Of a stretch of 64,000 nucleotides of DNA, positions 50,612 to 62,100 are shown piece after piece. Both the position numbers and the translations under genes were made by a program. The DNA is taken from the NCBI GenBank assembly GCA_027886175.1, contig JAJNNQ010000004.1, forward strand, positions 15,453,501 through 15,517,500. Direction: 5' to 3'. Under the pieces are notes generated by a model, which saw nothing but the letters and a program-made list of their open reading frames with translations, had not been told where the DNA came from and did no database searches. Each line of letters opens with the position of its first letter. The stretch's first letter is position 1. The DNA is from Phylloscopus collybita (lineage: Eukaryota > Chordata > Aves > Passeriformes > Phylloscopidae).

Positions 50612-50850
50612 GTGTAGGGAGAGGTTTGGGTTGGATTTCATGAAAAGGTTCTTCCTGCAGAGGGTGTTTGGGCACTGAACAGGCTCCCCAGGGAAATGGT
50701 CACAGCAGCCTGACAGAGCTCAAGTGTTTGGACAATGCTCTCGGGCACAAGGAATAACTTGGAGCTGACCTGTTCAGGGGCAGGAGCTGGACTTCAGTGA
50801 TCCTTGTGGGTCCTTTCTAACTCAGGACATTATAGGATTCTATTCTATTT
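50612..50850 (+). mobile_element. CR1 LINE 3' end
   Basis: Sense-strand landmarks include GAGAGGTTTGGGTTGGATTT, AGGTTCTTCCTGCAGAGGGT, GCACTGAACAGGCTCCCCAG and TGATCCTTGTGGGTCCTTTC. It ends in a degraded terminal repeat ATTATAGGATTCTATTCTAT. The copy is relatively well preserved and truncated at about 240 bases. Confidence 0.88.
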
Positions 50851-51896
50851 TCAATCATTCTTCTGCAACTTTTAGTCCTGTTTCTGTAGAATAGGAACAC
50901 TTTCACAAAGAGTTCTTAGGGCCATTTTCTTGTCAGAATCTGGAAACAAAGAAGGGATATTTACTGCTGGTGCATAGGTTATATAACGTTTCATTTCAGC
51001 TGAGATCACTGAAAAAAATATAACCTCCTTATAGCTGGCAGAGTAGTTCTCCAGCTGGATCATCCAAATTTGCCACAAAGAGGAGGGAGACAGTGGTGGT
51101 GGGGTTGTAAATGGAAAGAAGTTGTAAGAATTTTGCCTTCAGAAAAATTGTATTGGGGAAGTGAATGCAGAAGCCTGGGAATGATGGCAGGAGTAAAACT
51201 GACAGGAAGCTCATGGGTTTCTACAGGACAGCGACACCAAAGTGGAATTCCCTTTCATTTTTTCGTCCTCAGTGGCACACTACAAACCATGGTCTGAATT
51301 ACACATTGCCCTGTGATGAAAGGGTACACACTTTATCTCATCCTCTCTGCCTCCCTCTTCAGGAGGAAGATCCTGTTGATATAAAGACTTAAAGGCAATA
51401 ATGGCAGAATGGCAGCAGTTGCCATGATGATTCTACCAGAGACCCATCTCCTCATTCCTAGGAGGAAAGTTTCAGATACAGTATTTGCTACCCAAAGTTT
51501 TTTTCTTTCCTGGAGATTCTAGTTTTTTATTTGTTGATTAATTACTTTGTAACTTCTACATTAATTACTTTGATGCTATACAAGCCAGTGTAAAATGTTA
51601 ACTGGAGCTGAAGAGTTAGGAGATACCAAACAAATTGAATAGATCTAAAACACACACGTGTAGAGCACTAGCATTAATACCTGTGTTTCAGCCAGCTAAG
51701 CAGCCCTGAATTAATCCCAATGTGAGTGTTCCTTGCCTTTGTGTTTAAACTCAGAGCATCCAGCCTGTTTGTCCACTCATACTGTGGATTAAGCCAGCTG
51801 TGATCTTACTGGATGTTTACCCTGCAAAATTTCCAATCCATCTACAACAGACTCCCCCCTGACCTAAGACATCCTCTGGCTTTCCTGCTGTGGTAG
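50851..51896. other. Unassigned DNA
   Basis: No gene or clear transposon was recognised. Open frames are up to 75 codons and lack motifs. Confidence 0.5.
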
Positions 51897-52030
51897 ACGA
51901 CCTTGGCTGGATACCTGGTGCCCACCAAATCACTCTATCTGTTTCCTTTCTCAGCAGTACAAGAGGGAGAAGTTACTACAGAGGAAACCCATAGGTCAAG
52001 ATAAGACAATTTACTAAACAAAAATGAAAA
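51897..52030 (-). mobile_element. Faint match to an old avian LTR-type repeat
   Basis: The order GCCCACCAAATCACTCTATC, CTCAGCAGTACAAGAGGGAG, CATAGGTCAAGATAAGACA resembles a repeat widespread in bird genomes that I recall as LTR-derived. Divergence is high and no ends are visible. The strand is inferred from that resemblance only. Confidence 0.3.
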
Positions 52031-54023
52031 CCAGCTGAAAACAGCTTCTCAGCACCTATTTTGAATAGGCACTATGGCTTTGTGTCCTCTCCCTGCTAGT
52101 CCCTGGGAAGAAGAACATCATCTCCAAGATCAGCTGCACTTGTCTGCTGGGATCAGCTGCAATAAAAGAAGGCACTTAGAAACACCTTGACTTCTGTATA
52201 CCTGGCTAGTGGAGTCCTGGGGTCTAGCTACTTTCACTTCTCGGATTTATCTCTTCTTACTCTAGTGTGTTGAAGTGTAGGGCAGAGGTTATTACTTCTG
52301 CACTGGAGCCAGATCATCTCTCACACCTGAGAAGCCACAGAATAAACTTCTTTAGTGACTGGGTCATGGCTTGCACTCAGGTGGCATAAGGAAATGGCTG
52401 CCATACAAGCCACTTCTGCCAGTTAGTGCAGCATTCTCAACCACATGACATAAAAAGTTGGAAAGACTCATTTAGTTTTCTGAGAGTAGGTTTGAACTCT
52501 GAGAGTTCATATCACCATGAGAGCACTGAGTGTTCTAAGCTGAAGAGAGACCCACTTGTTCTCATGCTTGGTGAGGGACTATTGCCAGAAATTGCAATAA
52601 CTTCCCCTACTTGCTTTATTCCAGCTCTTTTGACTTTATGTTGATACAGGTCTCAGATTCCTTCATCGGAGAAAATAGCTCCCATCAGGTTGGAATATGC
52701 TGCTGGGTAATACAAAAGTTTGTTAAGAGCCCTTTAACTCAAATTGTGGGAAGTCAACTTGGGTAAATTTGTGTGCTTACTTGCAATTTAGCTTTTTCCT
52801 GAGAAATGTCACGTAGTGCCAAGAGTTGTTCAGTACCTGGGTTGCTATAACGACCCTATTTCTCTGGTACACGTTAAAGTCGCTGTTATAAGGACACAGA
52901 GGAAGAAATTTTTTATCCTTGGAATACACAAAACAACTTTTATTTTTATTATAAGATTTTCCTATTAGGTAACAGTCTACATGAATATATATTCAATTGT
53001 TCTGAACGTAAAGAGGATTGCCTTAGTGAGGAAAGGTCTTAGTTATGGTTGTCACTCATTGGGCCATCATGTTGGATCTCAACAGGGGCACAGACAGGGT
53101 ACATCACGGAATATCTTGAATCCCCTGTAAACTGGATAAGAATGTCAGCAACATTAATTCACAACACCATTACTTTGTCAAAGTTAGTTACACATGCCAT
53201 TGTTTTGAGAATATTTGACTGATACAGTTGCGTCTATAATTAGGAGTCTGTCACATTTCAATTATATTTTCATGCCACTTTCCCAAAGGCTTATAAATCA
53301 GATAAACTCTCTTTGGGCTGAAATGTTCCGTGATAATTAGTGTGGGGACAATTCTGTTTGTGTGCTGTGGTTCAATGCTTTGTTAGAGGATTATTATACA
53401 AATAGGATAGGTGTGTTGTCATATATTTTGGACCCTAAAAAATAATTAAGGTTGGTATTTTCAGTTTTTGCTTAACCATTTTGTTATAGAAGACACTTGA
53501 GAGTTAGGATTGCTAGAATGCTTTGTCACAGCATTCTAGCAATCCTAAACACTTACTAAGAGACACTTGCAATATAAAAGTAGTACATTTCATAAATAAA
53601 TTGTACTGCCTCAAAAAATTGTTGAAGGAAAAAAAGGAGGCTCAAATGTTAAACTTTTATTTCTGACCACCTTTCCAAGCAGCAGCTCTTGACAAGTGTA
53701 CATCATGTGAATGTACAATGTAAAACAGTTGGATAAGTTGCCATTGTGTTAAATTAGAAATGCATCTTTGGAGATTGTGGAGGAAGAACAATTAATAACT
53801 TTAATTTCTTTTTCTCAAGTAAGAGTTTTAGGAAAAAAAATTATGGTGTCCGAGAAAACCCTTAAGACATGCAATGATGCACAGATGTGCTGTGAAATTC
53901 TTAAAATGTGAGCTAATGTTAAGATCCTCACTGAATATTAAACAACCTCAGAAACTGCTGCTCAGAAATAACATTTTTTTCTCTGTTCTTGGTGTAGGGG
54001 TGGAGTGCCAAGGGCTTGTCTTT
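52031..54023. other. Unassigned DNA with a perfect hairpin
   Basis: No gene is visible. Old repeat sequence may continue to about 52420, where AATAAA-containing stretches lie near 52151 and 52340. The inverted repeat at 53504-53548 is listed separately. Confidence 0.5.
53504..53548. repeat. Perfect inverted repeat, 19-bp arms, 7-base loop
   Basis: The left arm TTAGGATTGCTAGAATGCT (53504-53522) is exactly complementary to AGCATTCTAGCAATCCTAA (53530-53548), with loop TTGTCAC. Pairing stops abruptly at both outer ends. A 9-base direct repeat, AGACACTTG, flanks the structure at 53491-53499 and 53561-53569. Confidence 0.95.
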
Positions 54024-54028
54024 TCAGG

Positions 54029-54534
54029 TGTATTGGTTTAGGGAAAATTAGGGGAAGAACCTCTGAGAGGAAGTCCCCAAAAACAAACCTCCACCACCCC
54101 TCCCCGCCCCCAGCCCTGGGTTTGGGAAGGAAATTCTTTGGAGAAGAAAAGTGGAAAAAACTGATTTATTGACAAATGACAAGAACTCTTCCCACCACAA
54201 GAGAAAAGGAAAAGGCTCAAGTTACTGTGGGGGGAGGGCGCAGAGCTTCTTCTGCGGGCTCAGAGATCCTCAGCCTTCTCAGGTCAGGTCCGGAGCCGGT
54301 CCAAATCTTCGGGGGTGGGGAGGGGGGGGGTGGGTAGGAAGGGAAAAGGAAGGGAAAAAAAAACCAGAAACAGGGAAAAAGCAGGCAGCAGAAAGCAAAA
54401 GTGGCCAAGGCAGCAGCAAGCGAAGCAGCAGCAGCAGCAGCAGCAGCCAGCAAAAGCCCAAAGCCAAGCATTGGCTGTTAGACATAACAACACAGTCCAC
54501 GATATGGGATAGCAGGCACCGTCAACCCAGGACA
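54029..54534 (-). mobile_element. Solo LTR, ERVL-like, 5-bp target duplication
   Basis: The 506-bp element has inverted ends TGTATTGG and CCAGGACA (7 of 8 pairs) and exact TCAGG duplications at 54024-54028 and 54535-54539. AATAAA on the minus strand lies at 54165-54170, about 135 bases from its 3' end, a spacing similar to the LTR at 19250-20087. The minus-strand start TGTCCTGGGTTGACGG recalls songbird LTRs. It carries a G-rich tract at 54311-54334 and a (GCA)n run at 54425-54447. Five overlapping open frames inside it are artefacts of these repeats. No internal retroviral sequence remains. Confidence 0.88.
54425..54447. repeat. (GCA)n run inside the LTR
   Basis: About 7.7 uninterrupted GCA units encode polyglutamine or polyleucine in chance frames. 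The run belongs to the LTR, not to a gene. Confidence 0.9.
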
Positions 54535-54539
54535 TCAGG

Positions 54540-55169
54540 AAAGACTCAGTTGTCAATTTTTTCAGCCTAATCATGCTTTGTATGTAAGTTAGGTTCCTGG
54601 GTTTGTATTTGTGATTTGTTATTAAAGAGGGACTGGTGCTTTTAGAGCTGTGCCATGCAGAGTAAAGACTCTTTTAAGTGTTTGCCTATATTTATCCATA
54701 AATATTGGAATAAATAAAGGCATTGACAGGATGGCATCTTTTTGTCTAAGCAGGCAATGCACTAGGGATGGCTCTTCCTGCATGCAGCCCAGCTGCTTTC
54801 AGTGACATCCTTTCTCTCTGGGGAGAGGATTTCACTGACAATGGAGGGAGGCAAATATGGCAAAAAAATGTGGGGAAAAAAACATAGAAAACATTCTGAA
54901 ATTCTGTTTTTATGCTAGCAATCCAAACTGGAACTGTGGTAAAATGTATCTAAACATATTTTTTGTATCTGAATATAAGATTTTTTTTTCAATCACCTTT
55001 TTTCTTCCAGCAGATTGTCATTATCCTTAAGTATAGAAAATTTATTATTGTAGAAGAAACTGGAGCAGGCCAGCTGTGAGATTGTTTAGCTTAGCAGTGT
55101 TCATCTTCTAATGGTCACATAGATAAGATTTAGTACAGCCTCTGTCCTGGGTAGAGAAGAATGTATTTT
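54540..55169. other. Unassigned AT-rich DNA
   Basis: No gene or transposon is recognised between the LTR and the next CR1. Confidence 0.55.
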
Positions 55170-55672
55170 CAGAGTCACATAGAATTGTTTGAGTTGGAAG
55201 GGACTTTCAGAGACCTTATAATACAAGCCCCCCTGCCATGAGCAGAGACTTCTTTCACAAGAACAATTTGCTTAGAGCTCCATCCAACCCAGCCTTGAAT
55301 ATTTAGAGAGATGGGGCATTCACAACTTCTCTGGACAAAACTTGTTACAGTGTCTCACCAAAAATTCTTCTTTATATCTAATATAAATCTATTCTATTTT
55401 ACTTGAAGGCCATTTCCTCTTGTCCTATATATCCTTGCCAAAAGCCTCCACGTGGCCTTCTTGTAGGCCTTCTTCAAGTAATGAAAGGCATCCAAAGCCT
55501 TCTCTTCTCCAGGCTGAACAGCCTCAACTTCCTCAACCTGCTTTCACAGCAGAGGTGCTCTGTCGTTTGGATTTCTGCCCAGACCTCTCTTATTCTTAGG
55601 ATTGCACCACCATGACCTTAAAGTTGTTTTTGTTGAATTTCATAAGGTTTTAATGGCCCAGGACTAAGGCAT
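55170..55672 (-). mobile_element. CR1 LINE 3' portion
   Basis: In antisense it begins AGTCACATAGAATTGTTTGA and follows the full 3' order: GTTGGAAGGGACTTTCAGAG, CCCCCCTGCCATGAGCAGAG, CAACCCAGCCTTGAATATTT, CTTCTCTTCTCCAGGCTGAA. It then reaches the ORF2 region near TTGAATTTCATAAGGTTTTA. An internal deletion is likely near 55570, where the usual ORF2 landmarks are missing. The right edge is approximate. Confidence 0.88.
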
Positions 55673-58600
55673 GCTATTTAACGCCATCACGTTTCCTTTT
55701 GTGAGGTTCTCCCAGCTGTCTAGTACATTCTGAGCCAGTGCCTCAGCATGGCGTGAGAGATAGCCTAGGGTACAGGGTAGTATCAATGCCATCATTACCT
55801 TCTGGAAATAAAAAGAACACGTCTACACACAGATGAGGGATGCTAGACCCTCAGCTCCTACTTCTCTGTTTTGTCTATGACTATAATTTAGAATGGACAC
55901 AATTAACAATACTAAAATCCAAGTGCTGAATAGCAGGCAGAATTAAGGATGGAGAGAAGGAAAATTAATGTTCAGAAATCACCTCATTCAGGAGAGTACA
56001 GAGACATATATTCATGTTCTTCTGGAGATCAGAAGGTACTGAAGACCCACTTATATTTAAGCAATTTCTTGAACATACCATTTAAAATAAGATTTTGCTT
56101 TCAAGTCATACAGTATTATAAGAATAACTAAAACTGCAGTTGCTATTTGTCTAATTATGGAAATAAGGATTTCCTAAACAAGGCTTGTGTTTCTCCATAC
56201 ATAAGTTTGGTATTTGTCCTTTTATACACAAAAAGCTTTAAAATTAGAGAGGAATAGATACCTTGTATTACTTTATGACATCCTGCTAAAAAGTAGGAGG
56301 AAAAAAAAGGTTAACTTTAATACTTCTTGGATTTGGTTCTGCAGCTGAGAATTTCTTCAACCTTAATTAATTTATGTTTACTTTTGTTTTCATTTAAATA
56401 CAGTAAAATATTTGTTGCTAAAATTTCAAACATAGCTACAAAAGGTTAGTATTAGTTGAATAATTACTTGGCTTGACCTTCACTGCTTGTTTTCTTCCTT
56501 CTAGTTTCCAAAAGTTGTCAGTGAGCTTGCTTTTTCATAACTTGTCTGGAAAACTACCAGCAGCACTATAAAATTTTCTTGCTAATTTTCAATATTATTT
56601 CTTCAATTTAGAAAAGTTGGCGGTTGGCTTTTTTTTCTTTTCTTTTTTTTTCTTTTCTTTTTTTTTTTTTTAGGCACACACATGACTACAGTGCACATAT
56701 TTACATCAATTGAGTGTTGTACTGGTGTTTATTTTAGGAGTTAAAATTTTTAGTGCCAGCATGTGCATGCATGTCTCTATGTGAAATGCAGTCCGTGATC
56801 TGTTCCCAAAAGTTAGCTGAAGACCTCTTTCTCTTTTCAGTAATAAATAAACAGAACTTCAGCAGACGCCAGGGAATGCCTGATGAGAGAGCCTAACTGA
56901 ACTATCATCTGCAGTCAGGTGTCAGTTCTCAAACATGAGGGTGATTGGTTCCTTTGACCTGTTTTAATGTGTTCTAGCTCCCAGGGATCAGCTTGTGGTG
57001 CCTCAGTCACCTCTGCCAGACCAGTGCCTCTGCAAAGACCCTGCTGTGGTGTGCCAATCTCCTTGGCTTCCACAAGAACCATCCTTAAGAGACATTCTTC
57101 TCTTCCAGCTCCTCTCAGTTCAATGGTTTGGGACAGGAAAGCTCTTCCATTCATCATGCTTCAGTCAAACAGAGGACAGAAGACATCTTGACTTTCACTT
57201 ACTGCTTTGAGATCTGAGTTTGTTCTCCTAGATGATTAATTTCTGAAGGTTAAGAAAACTATACCAGCCTTTTAGGGAATCTGGATTCAGAGTTTCCCCT
57301 GCAAAGAGTTTGTCCGCAGCATAGTCTTTCAGCCCATCATCCACTGTAATGCTGCAGCTAATATTAGCTAATATCTAATCTATTCCAGTGCTTTCCTTAC
57401 TGCTAAGTACTGCTCAAAATAGTGCAAATGCCTCCACTATTGAACTGTACCATGTTAGGACAGCCTAATTTTGGGAAGGATCAATAGTACGAAATACAGA
57501 TATGAAAAAGCTTTGTGTAAAAACTTCAGTTGATTAGTGCTCTTAGTGCAAAGAATAATGGGTAGCTTCTATTTTCCTTGCTTTATTTTTTCTTAGACCA
57601 GAATTGAATATCTACAGTGAATGAGAAGAATTTGGAATAAAAATTTATTTTAAATGTTTTCACAAAAGCATGATACCTGTAATTATTTTGCACTGCCCTT
57701 TTCTGATTTTATTTTCATTTGCTAGATTACAGTACTTGCACTGTGTCTATGCAAAACTCCACAAGCCACCATTTTTGACCTGTGTGCTCAGAACACATAA
57801 GCTACACTTCCAGACTAAGTCCTCTTGGTCTGTATTTTGCAGCACAAAAGTGGTTGTGTCCAGTTGTGCCCGTTGCTAGGTAATAACAATGAAGAATGTT
57901 GAAATCTCAAAAAATCTTCCCAATATTTCATACCTATTTTTTTTTGGAGAGAAAAGATTTATTTTTATATTTGTTAAGATGTCTCACTTTGATAATAAAA
58001 GACATTAGTGAATATTTATCATTGGATAGATTCAACAAAGTACTATCAAAATGCCTTGAAGTGTGAACAAACTAGCTCACAAGTATTTGTTTGATAGATT
58101 TTAGTCCTTCCTGTACCTGTGCATACACTTCTCATCCATCTAAACTACCTAGTAATTTTTTAAGTTGAGAAATTTTTTTGTCCTTAATATACTAGGCATA
58201 TTTTATACTAGTCAAGTTTTTCTGCTATTCACAAAGTACGCTATCCTAGAAAATGCAAAATCTTGCAGAGTTTATGAGAGAGATGTAGCTCTTTGCACAG
58301 AGATGTTTTAGAATATGGGAAAATGGGAATAAAAATGTTCTTTATCAGATTTGACAGGACTCCACTTAACAGCTCAGTTTATGAATTATATGTGAGTTAC
58401 AGAATATATTGTGCTTTCTAATTCATTGTGCTAGTACTCTCTGGCAGAATACCAAGTGTACCAAAGATTGGTACACTTCTGAGAGATAACCCATTTTGCT
58501 GTGAAGAGCATAGATTTAAACCTTCCCAAGCACACTCACATTAGTAAATTCACAGTAGTATAAGGGTGACTCAAATGTCCTTGATAAATGTTGCAACAGT

Positions 58601-58809
58601 GCAGATATAGATTGAAACACCTCCAGGACCAGTTCCAGCAGAGGGAGGGTGATGCAAGCCACAGCTGCTGATTTTACACCCACACAAACACAGGCTCCAG
58701 CTGTAGCTTGTGTTCCTGTACAACAAAAAAGAATATTGTGAGTACTATCTTCTATGAAATCATCCAAACAAATGGTTGGAGGGCAAGAACACTTCTCCTG
58801 TGAAAAAGA
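55673..58809. other. Unassigned AT-rich DNA
   Basis: No gene or identifiable transposon is visible. The moderately GC-rich stretch at 56915-57210 has short open frames in three frames but no motif. A pyrimidine tract is listed separately. Confidence 0.55.
56628..56671. repeat. T/C pyrimidine tract
   Basis: A run of 44 bases is T with scattered single C and is followed by AGG. It resembles a strong polypyrimidine tract with a splice-acceptor AG, but no open frame of note follows. Confidence 0.85.
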
Positions 58810-59168
58810 CCCAAGAGAGTTGTGGCTGTTCAGCCTGAAGAGAAGCGTTCAGGGAGACCTCACAGAAAGATTTTGGTACCAAAAGAAGTCAACAATAAGA
58901 CTAGAGAGAGACTTTTGACCAGAACGTGTAGTGACAGAGCAAAGACTAACACTTTAATATGGCTGGTTGACCTTAGATACAAAGAAGAACTAATTGTTTT
59001 TGGATGAGGTTGCCCAAAGAAAGTGTGAGCGCCCCTTCCCTGAAAGTGTTTAGGTCATGTTGATTGGGGCTTTTAGTGATCTTGTCTTGTGAACAATGTC
59101 ATGGAAGACAATGTTGGACTTAAAAAGTCTTTCTAGGTTCCTTCCAACCGAAAAAATTCTATGATATT
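58810..59168 (+). mobile_element. CR1 LINE 3' end
   Basis: Sense-strand landmarks are GGCTGTTCAGCCTGAAGAGA, GGATGAGGTTGCCCAAAGAA, CCCTTCCCTGAAAGTGTTTA and CTAGGTTCCTTCCAACCGAA. The element ends in ATTCTATGATATT, a degraded terminal repeat. It is truncated at the 5' end and moderately diverged. Confidence 0.85.
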
Positions 59169-62100
59169 TTGATCTACTACTTGACCACTTATTATGCTCA
59201 TTTAATCTATTTTTTTTCTTGAAGGCACTGCTGTTTAGCTGCTTTTTCAGCACCTCGGTACAACCAACTGTTCTGTGACATTCCTTTGTCCATTTTGATG
59301 GTCTAGAAATGTTTCAGGTCTCATCCCACAGAGTCAAAACAGGAGAGCATCAGTTTTGACTGCCCCAAGAATGTGAGAGGAGAGGAAGTTTGTGCAGAGG
59401 TTTCACAGGCAGAGGCTGTCTCCTATCTAAGATAGGAGCTCGTGTAGCAGTGCTGATCAGATAGCAGGTTTCCTTTAAGGGTAAAAACATCTTGGGTATC
59501 TTCAAGCTGTCACAGAAGGGATCTGCCAGGGTCAACATATAGGGAATATCTCTACTTAAGTGCCTTGAGAACAGCTGACAAAATGAGTTTTCTGGCATCT
59601 ATTATTTCCTGTCACCTCCAGATAAGCTGTGAGACCCCTGATGAATATTTTGTAATCAAAAGAGAGAGTATGAATTATCAAGTACCATTAGACCGTGCTG
59701 CCATTGTATGTGACATTGCAGTTGCACAAAAGCTTTGGGAAGTTTCGCATTATTATGCCACCCACTGGAAAACAGATTGAGAAAAACAAAGTAAAATTTA
59801 AAAAGGAAATTAATGTACTGGATGTCATAAGTTTCATCAGTTGGGGCTAAAAGGAAAAAAATTATTTAATTGATGATCTGCAAAGAGACTAGCTAAAAAT
59901 TAATTTTCACTATTTCACTATTTTTTACAAATACGATATTTTTTCCCATCAATTACAATTTCCAACATAGTATTGCAATCATTTAGCACTTCTAAAGCTC
60001 TCAAGCATCTCATTAATGCAGGAGGCACAAATGGAAAACAGAAGTGTGTCTAATAGAAAAGCATTTGAACAGAACAGGTCTAGTCTCTATTTATACAATA
60101 TTAAAAAATAAACAAAGGTCCTTTTGTTGCAGATAAAGTTGGTAGTCTGACTATTTTAACTTACAACTTTAGCTGTAGCTGTGATGATATTTTTAACAAC
60201 TAAAGAACTCACTGTGAGCTGGTTAATTTTGATATAAATTATATATTTGAACTAAATTAAGAAAGCACTTAAAGTGATGTTGTCTTAACAGAACAATGTT
60301 AGGTCATAAGCAGTCCCTGGAAACACTGAGAGAAGTACTTACTGTTACAGGCTCTTTTCAGGGTTTTCAGTAATGGAAATCACAGTGGTAAACAGTCATC
60401 TTGGCACTTAAATCTCCACATCTCCTTGTTAAGGATAAATTGATTGTGAGAGTTTTTGTACCACTTCAGTGCCTTCCATTTTATTTATGGAGAAAACTTT
60501 GTACTGACTGAGAATTGAGTGGCTTTGCTAGAGGGCCCGTGCATAATCTGCACTTTTTTACACCTGGTTGACAAGAGAAGGTCTAAAGGGCAAAAGGACA
60601 ACAGCACATCCTTCCTTCCTTAGAAATACGTCTTCATCAATATTTATCCAGATGTTTCTTGGAATGAGTTTGCTCTTGCTGTGATTTCACATTGGAATAC
60701 TCTATTCTGAGTAGATAATCTTATGCATGCTGGACTGAATTCAGAATCAGACATAATTTTTCTGTCTCTGTTGTATGCTGCCGTCTCTATTAATGTTTAT
60801 GAACCACATCTGCTATTGAGAAAACCTATCCAAATAGATATACAAGATCACTTAATAACTTAAGGTTTGCTCACATTTCTCTAGGTTAACTGCTCCAGAA
60901 AAAACAAACAAACAAACAAAACATCCCATTGTTAAATTTTACTCTGGAAGTTGCAGACCCAACACTCGATGACTTTGCATCTCTTTGCTTACTGTTTATC
61001 TTTCACTCTTCTAACACTTCATGTGCATCAGGTACAACATCTGTAAGACATTTGTACACTGCCTTTATTATGGGAGAGCAGGTGGGGTAAAATTTTACAG
61101 TATTTTTTTTCTTCTATGAGTCATTATTGTACTGTCCAAGATATAAAAGAGCAAGATTGCTATAATGAAAGCAAGATTATGCTTCCATTATACTTCTGTA
61201 TAAATTTTATTTTGTTGTTTAAGTAAAACCCACATCTCAGGTTCCTGCCATTGTCCTCTAGAATCTTCTTATTACCTATATAACAAATTGAAGGCATTCC
61301 TCATTTTCATTGCATACAGTTGTTCTTCAGCAGTTAATGCCAACAATTAGGCACTTGTCCTGAGTAAAGGATTTGGTGTCCATTATTATATTTTGTTTTT
61401 ATACAGCTATAAGGTTTTAGTCATAATATTTTACTTTTCAGTAAATGCATTTGACTTTTTTATTTAACATAATTATTGTTCAAGTAACTTAAATGTATGC
61501 AGCTTTCACTCACATAATGGACTTTACATCTGAGTTACAAAAAAGTGGAAGAAAACTTCCAGCAAATCAAAAGAAGTTCTCCTTCATCTGGCATTTAAGC
61601 TTTCTCCTACAGCTTTTTAACACATTAATTTGCATACAGTTTTACAAAGAGAAGAAATGTGAAGACTTATGTTTGCATATCATGTGAATCTAAAAGAAAC
61701 ACAATTCAATCAGTCTCCTTAAACAGCAATTAACTACTGATTTCAAAACTCTTCATAGCAGTAATATATTACTTTATGGAGATTTTGGCTTATCAGAAGG
61801 TTTAAAAATATTTAAAAATCCTTCTCCTGTCCCTTTTTTTCTGTTCTTCTGACATTTCAAGTGAGAAGGAAATTTTACCTAGAAAATTCATTGGTTAAGC
61901 TCTCTTCACCAAGCAGAAGTGTCTACCCTTACTTTGCAATCAAAATGGGAAATAGCCATGCCAGTTACAATGTTCACATATTGGCTCCTGGCTGGCAGAT
62001 TGTCCAAAATGGTGATTTCACACATATCAACAGGAAATTTAAAAGCAATTTATTCTGATAAATACTTTCAAAGTTATGGAAAACCGAGTTTTTTACAATT

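Noticed and set aside
54151..54574. 139-codon frame with a serine- and glutamine-rich tail
   Set aside because: It is the translation of a solo LTR containing G-rich and GCA repeats.
56628..56680. Polypyrimidine tract followed by AGG as a splice acceptor
   Set aside because: No open frame or exon-like sequence follows it.
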